Shown: piece after piece, positions 43,873-55,500 of the stretch | Layout of the letters: the number at the start of each line of letters is the position of its first letter | How positions within the stretch are numbered: the first letter of the stretch is position 1 | Source of the DNA: Caenorhabditis elegans | Lineage: Eukaryota > Nematoda > Chromadorea > Rhabditida > Rhabditidae | NCBI RefSeq assembly: GCF_000002985.6 | Contig: NC_003283.11 | Coordinates: 1,736,001 to 1,800,000, forward strand | DNA: 64,000 nucleotides | Reading direction: 5' to 3' | Notes under the pieces: model-generated | Databases searched by the model: none | Told to the model about the DNA's origin: nothing | What the model saw: the letters and a program-made list of their open reading frames with translations, nothing else | Made by a program: the position numbers and the translations under genes

Positions 43873-46018
43873 TTATTTATAAGTGTTCTTGAGCCTCCAT
43901 TGGTTGTATTCGAATGCTCGGCAATGCTCATACTTTTCTCCCTTTTCAAAGTTGACTGGAGCCAGCGGCTCACATTCTCCACTACAAGAACGTGGATAGC
44001 AGATGAATTGAAGGTGGTGTAGATCCAAAAGCGAAAGGAGATGGAATGTGATATAGGCCAAGAACAGGCTGTACTCCATGATGGCAAAGTGGCGGGGAAC
44101 TGGAAATTATTACTATCTTGATATCCAAAATTTTGAATCCCCGGGCGAATCAGATAAGCACCGACCAATCAGCGATGCGCAGAAGGCGTGGTTAGCGTGG
44201 CTTATTGGTTGTACGCCGACCAATCAGTGATGTCGGAAAGGCCTGGCCAACGTGGCTGATTGGATATGTGCTAACCAATCAGCAAAGAGCAAAAATGGTT
44301 TAAGAAATTCCACTCACTGTAAGAATGGCACAACGACTCCTTGGTCCATCCAATATGGAACTGGAAATACTGTGGAGCACAGTAACCGAAGACAACTGCA
44401 CAAACTGCACGCACAAATACAATACTTGCTTCGGCTTTCTGCAAAATTTGATTTTTGAAAATTCAATCTAGTCAAAATGTGGTGAAAAATCATACCTTTG
44501 AACTGTTAATTGATAAAACAAAATGGAAAATTGTGGGGATACACATGTTGACAACTGATACAATTGCGAAGGTGGATTTGCAGAAATGGTTTATTTCTGA
44601 AAATTTTTAATTATTAGAATGTTAAAAGGAAAGGTTTTTCTCACCCCCGTCCAGCCTAACTTAAGGGTAAGCCTGAGCCTGAGCCTAATATTAAGTCTAT
44701 GCCTAAGCCTGAGCCTAAGCACAAAGCAAAGCCAAACCCAAAGCCTAAGCCTAAGCCTGAACCAAAGCCTAAACCTAAGCGTGAGTCTAAGCCTAAGCCT
44801 AAACCTAAATGAAATTGTGTAAAACTTCTTCACCTTTAAAATCACTGTGCATTGTGATAATGCTAAACATGGCTAACGCGGTGGTCTCAATTAAAGTCAA
44901 CATTGGCAGCAAGTCACAAAGCCACCGAAACATTGGATTTGGTACTTCCCGCCAAAAACCATTGATAAGAAGATTTCTGAAGGATATTTGCATTTTTCAG
45001 ATGCTTTCTATTACATACCTGAACACAATGCTCTGAAAAAATCGAACAGCAATTGTTAGGCATGTGGCAAGTCGGAATATCACATTGCCCCAAACATTTA
45101 ATTCCAAAAGATTCAGAATTGAAAGTAGGCCATCTTTTGGGTATGTGAAAAAGGTCTGAAATTTTCAGCTAACACAATATAATCTAGTTTTTGATACTTA
45201 CCCTACACCGATAAACTTTAGCGCCGTACCAAATAATGATTGAATTATCCACCAGTTCTTCATCTAGCAGAGGTGTGTAGTTTGTAGGTAGGGCTGCGAG
45301 CACCGCCGCTAAAAAAATAAAAAAAAATTTCAGCTTTATTCTCGAGAAATCGCGTCTAGCCGACATCTCGTGGGAGCCCAAGGCTTAAAAAAAAGAAATT
45401 ATCTCACCAACAAATGCTGTAACCGAAATAAAAGTGAATATAAGACTGGCACGAAGTAATGGAAAATCTAGATACGCTATGTCTACATTGTCATCTTCCA
45501 CGTGGCCATACTTTAGTTGCTGGTTTTCTCTGCTGGTTCGGGGCACCTGAAAAGTTACAATAAACTCTGACAATTTACAATAAACTCTGACCTTTTTATG
45601 TTTCTAATCCAATTTGCAGGTGATAATTATGAATTGTATTTATGCATAATATTTTTTACCATGTATTTACGGAATTGATTTATTTTAATGTGTTATGTGT
45701 ATTATGTGTATGTATTATGTGTATTGATTTATGTGTATTATGTGTATTACTTTGTGTTTTTTCTTGGGACACGATTCGTATGGAATCGTATTAAAATAAA
45801 TAAATAAATAAATAAAACTAGATATACAACGAGATATATAGATACAACTAGATAACTAGATAAACAACTAGATATTTCTGCAGTTCGGCCTACAAAATAC
45901 TGCAAATGTTTACTTTAAATTAAAAATAATTTACCTTTACACAGAAATCCTCTGAGTCTTCTCCCCACTCGGCTGGCCGGTATTCATCTGTATTTACTGT
46001 AAAGGTGTGTGATGGCAT
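43873..46018 (-). CDS. PGAP2/Frag1-type multi-pass membrane protein
   Basis: Eight exons (46018-45935, 45546-45408, 45308-45202, 45155-45019, 44976-44834, 44596-44496, 44438-44318, 44099-43873) close in frame at about 352 aa. A hydrophilic N-terminus (MPSHTFTVNTDEYRPAEWGE) precedes LLRASLIFTFISVTAFVGAA (TM1). Further segments are FRLATCLTIAVRFFQSIV, LCDLLPMLTLIETTALAMFS, FAIVSVVNMCIPTIFHFVLS and ASIVFVRAVCAVVFGYC. RHFAIMEYSLFLAYITFHLL matches the FA--EY----N--FH signature of the Frag1/DRAM/Sfk1 family (PGAP2, GPI-lipid remodelling in the Golgi). PGAP2-like is favoured over DRAM; the function is inferred. Intron 5 contains a telomere-like array and intron 7 contains CCAAT repeats. Confidence 0.75.
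44160..44285. repeat. ~57-base tandem repeat with CCAAT boxes
   Basis: CCGACCAATCAGCGATG at about 44160, CCGACCAATCAGTGATG at about 44217 and TAACCAATCAGCAAAG at about 44273, with ATTGG on the other strand between them. In intron 7 of the PGAP2-like gene. Confidence 0.8.
44654..44813 (+). repeat. Interstitial (GCCTAA)n telomere-like array, copy 3
   Basis: About 25 degenerate units (GCCTAA, GCCTGA, ACCTAA). In intron 5 of the PGAP2-like gene. Confidence 0.85.
45690..45825 (+). mobile_element. Retroposon-like 3' tail
   Basis: Repeated ATTATGTGTATTATGTGTAT, then TTGGGACACGATTCGTATGG and AATCGTATTAAAATAAATAA repeats. The inverse arrangement occurs at 15.93-16.03 kb. CGATTCgtatgGAATCG is a small hairpin. 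In intron 1 of the PGAP2-like gene. Confidence 0.6.
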
Positions 46019-46689
46019 GTCTGTAAAAGATATTTTCAATCGATGTCTGAAGAACGCTTACTTTAGAAAAAATCTAGAAAACAAAAAGGAAAGCTATACA
46101 AAGTGGAAAAAATTGGTGAATTTGCAAAATTGAATAAGATAACATTTGAACAATTTTTGGGAAAAAACATTCGTTGGAGAAAATCTAAACCGTATCGGAA
46201 ACGGTTTTTTAATGCAATTCTTTAGAATGCCGCAACCAAAGTGACAACAATAGGAGTATATAAATAAAATACCTAATGAAACAATTTCGTCATTGGCAGC
46301 TACATATCTAAACAAATTGCAAATTGCCGAAAATCAGGAATTTCTGGTGACTGATCTTTAGGAAGCGTGAGATGAAACAAAAATAAAGCAGAAGACAACA
46401 TCGAAACAAGGTCACTACAACATTTGCTTTTAATGTGAAGGAAATTCTCTAGACATGTTGACTGAAAAAAAGGTTGTTAGAAATATTGGCAAAAAGCTTT
46501 CATGTACTACAAGAAGTTCCAGCGAAATAAAATGTGATCTTTGGAAATCATAGATCATTGCAAAAAAAAAACTGATACGCCATGTCTAGCCATGAAATTT
46601 TTGATGTTTCAAATTGTAAGAAAATGGAAAAGCTGGTTTATTCTAGTGACTCATTGGATGGAACGTCATCTTAGGGTCAATAACTGATT
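46019..46689. other. Upstream side of PGAP2-like gene, no feature seen
   Basis: AT-rich. TTTTACAG lies two bases before the PGAP2-like ATG and may be a trans-splice acceptor. Confidence 0.4.
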
Positions 46690-47085
46690 CGGCGCCCGGC
46701 ATATTGGCAAATTGCCGGAATTGAAACTTTCCGGCGAATCGGCAAATTGGTAAATTGCCGGAATTAACGATTTCCGGCAGATTGGCAAATAGGTAAATTG
46801 CCGAGTTTTCCGGAACATTTTCGGCGAATTGTGGTTTTGCCCATTTTTTTGGAAATTTCAATTTTAATAATAGGCAAAATTGTAAGCTTACATTTATTCT
46901 GAAAAAGTAAGAAAATTCTATGAAAATATCTTTTGAAAAAACGGGAAAAAATTTCAAAACGGCACATTATTAAGTGTTATAAAAAATCCCTTTAAAAACT
47001 TCCGGCAAATTCATGTTCGGCAAACCGGCAAATAGGCAAATTTGCCGAATTTGTCGACAAAAAATTTGCCGAACTGCAATTGCCA
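46690..47085. repeat. CGGCAAATTGCC-type repeat array, copy 5
   Basis: GGCAAATTGCCGGAATTGAA and related words on both sides of a less repetitive centre, giving an overall inverted layout. Confidence 0.75.
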
Positions 47086-48837
47086 CAGTGCAATTTAAAA
47101 AATAATTTTTACTGACCAGAAATAATTTCTAACAAGCGTTTTATCGTTCCAGCGCTCTATAAAATCCACAACAGAACTACTTCAGGACACAGTTTTATTT
47201 TTTGAATCATAAAATTCTAGGTCAAGAGGATCAGGTATATCACAAAGAATTTTTTTCCTTTTGACAAAAGGCGTATAATGAACAGCATAAAACACAGCAT
47301 GCCATCCTCTCGGGATGATGGAAATTAGGTGTTGATCTCTCGATCATTTGCGACTAGACCTCTTGAGAAGTTTGTATTTTGGTTTTGAGTGAAAAGAAAA
47401 TTCGGGAGCATTTTTCATAACATCGGAAAATCGCAAAAATAAACGTTTTCCAACAAAATTTTAGCTGCATTTATTTTTGAGAATTTATATTCAAAAATAA
47501 GTTAAGTTCTCATAAATACATAGGGTCAAGTGATGGTAAACCTATAATTTTTCAAAAATAAAAAGCCGAAAGATGTCGGCTGCCGTAACCTTTATGATAA
47601 AGCCATAATAAAGCCAGTAAAAGCTTGTCGCTTTCGAAAATTCAGAAAATCAAAACAATAGTTTGTTTCAGAATGAGAATGTAAAAGACAAAATAAGCAT
47701 AACTTAAAAATGGCTTAAAATCGACCAAAATCTTCACAATGAGAACCTGCACCCAAAAAGCAAAAATAGAAGGCAGGCAGACAAGGAGGCAGGCATGGAA
47801 AATAGAAAAAAATATGTCGGAAATTCTAGGGAAATAGTTTGAGAAAAGGAACACCTGTGCCGCGTCACAAGAGATCCTTTACCCTTTGCAAAACTGATAA
47901 AACGGACGTCATCGTATGCAGAAAGAAAAAAGATCGCAAAAACACACATATATCCACTCAACACACGAATAGAGACAGGAAAAGCCAAAAACAAGCATTT
48001 TCTGGGCAGAGGAGGATGAGGAGAAGCGGCCACTAGAAAGTTGTTGTGGCTATGTGGTGGAGAAGGAGAAAAACCTTAACACACGAGAACTGACCAGAAT
48101 CCATCAATACGTCGTTCAGTGACAAGGAATTATCAAATGAGGTTGGTTGGATCGGGCAGTCTTTGTTCTTAAAGAGATGGGATTTTTTTCAGCAAATCAT
48201 TTTCACCGATTTCCCGATTTTACCCGGTTCATCTGAACTTAATCAGTTTTGGATTAAAATCATATTAGAGAAATAATCTAAAAGGTTACAGGTAAAAATA
48301 ACGGTGTTAATTTTTGCGAAAAAACTACCTATTTTCAAATTTTTCGTTAAAAAGTGTTGTGTAATTTCCAAAAAAATATCTTGTCGCAAAATGTAGGTGT
48401 GTTCAAAAATTGGTCATTTCTAACAGGAAAAAATATTGGGAATTTTTGACAATTTTTCTAAAAATTTTTTAACTTGGGAATATTTTTAAAAAAATTTCAA
48501 ACATAAAACATATGATTTTTTGATTTTTAATAATATATCAAATACGAAAAATGCGTATTTAAAGGAAACTAACAATAGATTTTGTTGGAACAGGAACATG
48601 TCAATGAGAAAAGTGAATATGCGTTATGAAGATAATAAGAATGCGAGGTAGATCACTTGTCAACTGATGAAATGTTCAGAGATCAAGGGAAGATGATTTG
48701 GGTGGTTTTGCAGAGCGCATGAGGTGAAGCTTATTTAAAAGTGAAAAGAGATCACGGATAAGGTGGTGATAAGAATTGTATCGTTGTCTTGGTGAACCTT
48801 AGGTTAATGATAAATTTGATTACCCACTCCTGGTACT
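47086..48837. other. Gene-free stretch, nothing recognised
   Basis: Contains purine-rich DNA (GGCAGGCAGACAAGGAGGCAGG at about 47770). Open frames near 47640-48036 overlap on both strands and lack family features. Confidence 0.4.
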
Positions 48838-48990
48838 TGTTCGATCTACAAAAAATGCGGGAAAAGAGACGCAGAGTTTTTAACTGAATTCGCATGGTTA
48901 AGGACGTGCTGACGTCACATATTTTTGGACAAAAAATTCCCGCATTTTTTATAGATCAAACCGTGATGGGACAGCTTGGCACCACGTGTA
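48838..48990. mobile_element. Repeat C copy
   Basis: TTCGATCTACAAAAAATGCG, GGACGTGCTGACGTCACAT and ATTTTTTATAGATCAAACCG, ending in CACCACGTG. Confidence 0.85.
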
Positions 48991-49231
48991 CTGAAAATGT
49001 CAGAGCATGTTACGCCTTTCTTTTTTTAAGCTCTATTTTTTTTATCACGAACATAATTCAAAATTCTTTATACAGAATATTTTGGGGGAAGATTTTACAA
49101 TTTAAAATAGTAATATTTAAAATTTTCTGAAATTTGCCGGAAAATTAAAACTATTTAAAAAACAAGTAGTCCAAGAAATTCAGCGCGAAATCCAAACTCA
49201 ATTTTTTTTAAGAATTGGCGTGAATTTATGT

Positions 49232-49660
49232 TTAAAGTTGGAGTAGCGCCAGTGAGAAAATTGTTAAAAACCACTCCTTTAATCCCAAAATGACCGAATA
49301 TCATAATAAAACTTTTCAAAAAAATTTTGAACATTTTTTATTTACTTTTAAAAAGTGACAATTACTCAGTTTTTGCCACTCATAATTTTGGAAGTAGACC
49401 AAAAAAATATTTTTTTCTATATTTAATTTTTGTTTTAATTATTCGTATTAAAACATTGTAGGGGTCGAAAAATGCGACATTGCTTTGGATTTCCTCAAAA
49501 GTTGATATTTTTCAAAAAGTTGGCAATTTGCCAAAACTTCGACCGAAAATTAGGAAAAATCTAAATTTTTTGGAGTGTTTTATAATGATATTCGGTTGTT
49601 TTGGATCATTATAAATGTATTTAGACAAAATTCCCACAGGCACTACTCCACCTTTAAAGA
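49232..49660. mobile_element. Complete MITE, GGTGGAGTAGCGCCAGTGGG family
   Basis: TTTAAAGTTGGAGTAGCGCC left end and CACTACTCCACCTTTAAA right end. Internal words are shared with the 41.9-kb copy in inverted order. Confidence 0.8.
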
Positions 49661-50264
49661 TGTTCATAATATTTTTGCACAAAACTCAATACTCAAAATT
49701 AATGTTTAATTGTTGAAAAATATCGGTGAGCAACATAGTTTACAAAAATAATTGAGCGTTTAGGATTTAATTGAAATTCAAAAGCAATCAATTCCATTCC
49801 ACCAAAAAAACCAACAAAAATGTGGAAGCAAACCGGCAAACGCGTTAGATCGGTGGATAGAGATAACAAGCTTACATGGGAAATAATGAGTGAAGATGGA
49901 AATTGAGTGGTTGTTGGCAGAATGTCATATTGCTTCTCTTCTTCTTTTTCCCTACTCCCTAGTTCTAACATTGGCAATAAACTGGCAAAACTTACTGTGG
50001 AAACTACTAGGCATACATAGCTAGACGTTTTTCGGATATGTCTGTAGTATGGTGCGGTTTTATGGAGATGATAATGAGATAAGTGGAGGGACAAACAAGA
50101 ATTGTGATGATTGGAAGATAAATTGTGATTTTTTTCAGTAATATTCTAGCTATGATTATATGGAAAAAACTTTAATACAAGAACAAGGATATTTTTGACT
50201 ATATCCATTTTTACGAAAAATCGGGGAAGTGTAAACCTGCATACTTGCCTGCACGCGGGTCTGG
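49661..50264. other. Gene-free stretch, nothing recognised
   Basis: A minus-strand open frame at 49699-50094 has no recognisable family pattern. Confidence 0.4.
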
Positions 50265-50790
50265 TCTTCTTCATTGAATTTTTCGCGCTCCACTGACAAT
50301 CGCCTGCAGGACAACACGTAGGACACTCGTGTAACCCATACGGATAAATACATCTTGTTTTACAATAACACTGAGCCGCGACGCGACACGCAACGCGCCG
50401 TAAATCTACCTCAGATATTGCCGAGCCAAAATGGCATAGTTCGGCGAACTCTTACATTTCAAAATACGAGGGAATCCAGAACCGCGTGTGCCTGGTTGCT
50501 TATGAAACTATGCAAACGCGCCCAAATGCAAACGGACTCCTCTCGGACATTGCATTTTATATATACTTTTCTGACACGATTTTCTATTTGAAAAAAAAAA
50601 CTACAAAAATAAGCAAAACCAAAAAGAAAACCGAAGAAAAACCCCAAAAAAATAATGAAATCGCAACGGAAATCTCCGAGAGGACTACACGGCCGAGGAT
50701 TTTTTTCTTGTCCGCGCTTTTGTTAGACCGTTTTTAAATCGGCAACTGGAGTTTTCTAGTCCGCGGGAATTTAATTTAGGCCAGCCAGCC
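50265..50790 (+). repeat. Repeat B then repeat D, adjacent
   Basis: Repeat B 50265-50470 (GCGCTCCACTGACAATCGCC, CGCAACGCGCCGTAAATCTA). Repeat D 50485-50790 (ATGAAACTATGCAAACGCGC, GACTCCTCTCGGACATTGC, TTGTCCGCGCTTTTGTTAG). Confidence 0.8.
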
Positions 50791-50955
50791 TAAACTTACC
50801 TCGTGCCTACAGATTTACCTTCTGTCAAACTAAAACTTAAACAGAAGTTCAAAAGTTGTAAAAGCCGTAACATAAGACAAACTAATGATGTAATCGTTAA
50901 AATGAGACTGAAAAGTGAAATTGGCGAGAAATTTCAAAGTTTACATAAGAAACTT

Positions 50956-51037
50956 TACGCACATATACACTGCATCAGATAAGCTTCAGCCTTTTTACAA
51001 AGGCTGAAGCTTATCTGATGCAGTGTATATGTGTGTA
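50956..51037. repeat. Near-perfect hairpin, 39-bp stem and 4-base loop
   Basis: Arms 50956-50994 and 50999-51037 flank TTAC. The only non-Watson-Crick position is one G.U pair (50959/51034). Arm words GCATCAGATAAGCTTCAGCC and GGCTGAAGCTTATCTGATGC. No matching copy noticed elsewhere in the window. Confidence 0.85.
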
Positions 51038-51516
51038 TATGTTTCTACAGGCAGCTATCCTCCTTCAGCTGTTCTTTTTTGAGATGATCAAAGGGGAAGG
51101 CATTTCCGTGTGTGGACAAGGTAAAAGGGGTAAAAGGGGTGGGGATGGTCAAAAAAACATACATAATTTAAGAAGCTTATCAATACAACACGGAAGCATG
51201 ATTGCAATATGAGGATATGGAATAAATATCAATTGAGATAATTACTTTTATTCTGGAATTGTCGACCTGAAAGGTTAAAGGAAAGCCTGAAAAGTTTTGC
51301 CTAAATACACTTACATACTTTGGGAAATTGTTGACAATTTTAGCTTTTCACAAGAATTCTTAAGCCATTATATTCCAAATTTGAACCACTCTAAATGCTT
51401 GCTGCGGTTTTTTAAAACATATTTCCGGCATTAATATTAGAAAAAAAATTCGGTCAAGTTCAAGTGATTTGAAGCTTTGCTACAAAAACTATTATTACAA
51501 AATTTGCTGGAAAATT

Positions 51517-52238
51517 TTAAATGTGGTGTAGCGCCAGTGGGGATTGTGTCTAAATGCACTTATATTGATCCAAAACAACCGAATATCATAATGAAACACT
51601 CCAGAAAATTTTAGATTTTTCATAATTTCCGAACAAAGGTTTGGCAAATTGCCAGAAATTTAAAATATATGAGCTTTTGACTGTACTGCAGGTACTGTAG
51701 TGGTACTGTAGGTGTACTGTAGATATACGGTAGGGTTACTGTAGTTTAGGAAAATGTGAATTTTTATCTTTTGGAGAGGTATTGGGTTGGGAGTTGGTGA
51801 TGGATAATGTCAAGGTACAATAGTGGTACTGTAGGAGTACGGTAGGATTACTGTAAGGTTACTATAGTTTTAGCAATTCAAATTTTCTCAAAGTACAGTA
51901 ACCCTACGGTAATCCTACAGTACAACTACAGTACCTTGACACTATCCATCACCAACTCCAACATAGCAATGTCGCATATTTCGACCCCTAAAATGTTTTA
52001 ATACAAATCATTTAAACAAAATTACAGTATAAAAAATGTAGAACAAACTTTTTCTTTTTTGGTGGACTTCCAAAATTATGAGTGGCAAAAACTGAGTAAT
52101 TGCCACTTTTTGAAAGTAAATAAAAATTTTTAAAATTTTTAATTTTTTTGAAATGTTTTATTATGATATTCGGTCATTTTCGGATAATGTGAGTAGTTTT
52201 TAAACATTTTCTCACTGGCGCAACTCCATTTTTAAACC
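51517..52238. mobile_element. MITE with nested TACTGTAG palindrome
   Basis: Outer ends GTGGTGTAGCGCCAGTGGG and CACTGGCGCAACTCCA belong to the main MITE family. At about 51680-51965 an insertion of TACTGTAGTGGTACTGTAGG direct repeats ends in the inverse order. GTTGGTGATGGATAATGTC and its complement bound the centre. Confidence 0.75.
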
Positions 52239-52510
52239 ATATTTCAGTCATTAGTGTTGAAAAAAATTTCGGTGACTTTTTGTTTTAAATTTATTAATTC
52301 AGACGTCATTCCTAACCAGGTGTTGCCCTAACCTTTACAATGCAAACCTTATCGAGAAAATTAATCAAACTAGGAAATAAGAGAATACATAATAAAAAAA
52401 GAAAATCCCATGGCAACCAACACGTTTTCAATTTACACCTTGCATTGGTGTCACTAAAGTGACTTTTTTGTTCGACTTGAACTTGGATTTCCTTGTGGAG
52501 AAAGTTAGGA

Positions 52511-55500
52511 ATGAAGACTTTTCTTATTCTTGCGATGCTTATTGAAGATATTGTTACCATTAAGTGTAATTGTTTGGGGAGTATGGGGTGAGTTTTTTTT
52601 TCGGATCAGGCTTTGTCTTAAAACTTTTGAGTATAATAGTTTCCAAAATGTCTTTATTTTAAATTTGAAAGACCTTTCCTGTCAAACTAATTTAATGTTT
52701 TCAGCGAATTTTGTGACAATGGATTTTGTGAAACAACTTCGTATTGCATGACTTCTTGGGTTTCTATCAACGGACAGATCACTGCTCAGGTAATTTTTTT
52801 AAAAGATTTTTGGAAGCAATGAATCAATTTTAAAAAGGCTCTACAGAGCTCAATTTAATAACAAGTATTCTAAATGAAAATTGGCATTGCAAAATTAAAG
52901 GTGGAGTTCCTGAAAAATAGACAATTTTTTTCAAAACTTTGAGCGGTCATTTTTGAAAAATTCTCAAAACGTCTCAATACGAAATTTGGTAGTTTTGGAC
53001 CATTTTGGGCCTAAAAAAGCAAAGTCGCAAATTTCGGTACTCCATTGAGGTGCACCTTTAATAATCTTGATAAAAATGAATCGACAAACGATTAATTTTC
53101 TCTTCAGAAATAATTTTTTGAAAACCAGAAAAAAAAGAAATTGAGCTATTGAAAAAGGAAAACTGTGCACACATGTAAAAAATCGGGGGGAGCCTGTGAA
53201 CTATAATTTTTGACAAAAAATATTGGCTATATTTAAACTTTGAAGATTAAACTGTAAAATTTTTTAAAAAGTGCTTTAATTTGAGCCGGGCCGTTTTTTG
53301 CAGCATGATGGCTTTTATAGGAAAGGTGTTTTATTTTCAACTCAACTTTCAAAGATCCAACAAAAACATTCAAAAACAAAATGCGGTAATTCAAGAAATC
53401 TTTTCCTGATTTGAACCACAATCTACATCGCCATATGATTTGTGATAAAACTATGATCAAACCGTCATCAAACAAATATTCGTTTGTTCTCTAATAAATC
53501 TACAAGCAGGTCATACCAGATCATTTTGCATATCTGTTCACTTCCTTTCCAAAACTTCTACACAAAAAACTTGATAAAACCTCTCGTCACCTATTTGCAG
53601 GACTGTTTGACAACCCGCACCGATCTATCGGATCGACAGTGTCAGACGAATCGGAAGGGACTCGTTTCGTGCGTCTGTACGTTTCATGAAGGCTACGGTA
53701 GATATGTTGACGCGCGCGCATGCGCAATTTTCAAAGTCTCCGTGCTTCGGTCACCTGTTTCTTTATTTGGCGAAAGGGAGATTAATGATCAAATTAGCTA
53801 ATCTGTCATTCTTTAGTGGCAGCTATTTTGGACTTTGGCCTTTTGAGGGAAAATAGTTGCAAAAGCTTTTATTTTTTGTAAAGTGAAAGTAAGAAAATCG
53901 CAATCTACTAGTTTAAATTTACTATTATTGTAAACCCTAAATAAGTAATAAACAACAAAAATATTCAATAAACGGCGATAATTAATTTTTTAAAACAATT
54001 TTCGCATGTTGCAATACTGAATAATGGCCAACTTGGAGATTTTAGCTGAAAATGAATTTTTCAATTAAAAATGATTTTTTGAAAAGTTTTCAATGCATCT
54101 CAATTTGATATTTTGATGAAATTTGGGCATTTAGATAATAATATACCTTTAAAGGTGGTGTACCGAAATCTGGGAAATATTTTTAAATGACTCCAAATTT
54201 TCCCCTGATTCCGAATATCTATGTGAAAAAATTCAAAAAAAATTCCCTGATTTTATATTTTTCATTTGCGTACCCATGAGATTTTTCAAATGCGAGGCTA
54301 AATAAATTCTCCTTGGAGCGCATTTGCTCCATTTTATTTTCTCCATCAATTTTTATTTCTTTCAGTGTTCAGCTATTTTCATACATTTTTGTTCTAATAA
54401 AATGCCTAATGTTTTCCGAAAAAAAACCCCATACAATACGACAAAAATGAATGAAAATAGCTGAAAACTGAAAGAAATAAAAATTGATGGAAAAAAAACG
54501 AATGGAGCAAATGCGCTCCAAGGAAAATTTATTTAGGCGCGCATTTGAAAAACCTCATGGGTACGCAAATGAAAATCGCGATTTCAAGCTTAAATATAAA
54601 ACCAGGGAAATTTTTTTTAATTTTTTCATTTAGATATTCGGAATCAGGGGAAAATTTGGAGTAATTTAAAAATATTTCCCAGATTTCGGTACCCCACCTT
54701 TAAGTAGTCTTCATAATTTTCAATGTTTAAAGTTCTCTCATTAGAGCTCGTTTTCTTACAGCAATTTCAGGGCAAGCAAGTGTATGAGAAACTTTCGCGC
54801 TCTTTTTTTATACTATCCATATAAATTCGTATGGAATCGTATTAAATAAATACAAATAATAATAAAAAAAATAAAGTTTTGAATTCAAGTTTCAGGTAGC
54901 ACTGATATGTGTAACGTCGACACGTTTTCTATTCCGACGGATATTGTTCTCACTGCCCCACCAACAATCAAATGCTATAATAAGTTTGTGGATGATGATA
55001 ATTTCTGTTTTGGGCAATTTTGCAGGTACTCAAGACAGTTGGTAAGTTGATTGGTCAGCCTATTATTTGGAAAGGTAGTTACTTGATCTGAAAAATAAAT
55101 TTAAGCTTAACAAAAATCTATAATTATGGTCTAAATCTTATAAAATAAATGATAGCATAATCATTCAAAAATTGATAGCTTCCAGGTACCAAATGACTTT
55201 GGCGATGTGCAAATTTCCTCATTTTTTCCTGAACGGGGATGTAGTGATTTGGAATGTAAGGAAAAAGTTTACAAACTATCCGCTACCCGAAATTTCAGAT
55301 AATCATGACCTCGCCTCAATGAATGTTTGCTACACGAACGATGAAATGATCGTATGTCAATGTAACACAGAATTTTGCAATAAAGATCAGCCATTCGATG
55401 TGCCGATGGGAAATTTACTGTGTTATTACAACTCTAACGGCAAGCCAGGAAACATTCCTGGAATGAAGTACTGTCGAGGTGAACGATTTTTTTTCCCAAA

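Noticed and set aside
47734-48036. Overlapping open frames on both strands
   Set aside because: Purine-rich low-complexity DNA yields frames on both strands; neither shows a family pattern.
49699-50094. 131-codon minus-strand open frame
   Set aside because: No recognisable motif, signal or neighbouring exon; likely chance.
52405-52417. X-box (DAF-19 site) about 95 bases before ET gene 1
   Set aside because: AATCCCATGGCAAC mismatches the consensus at one position and has no counterpart before the other ET genes.
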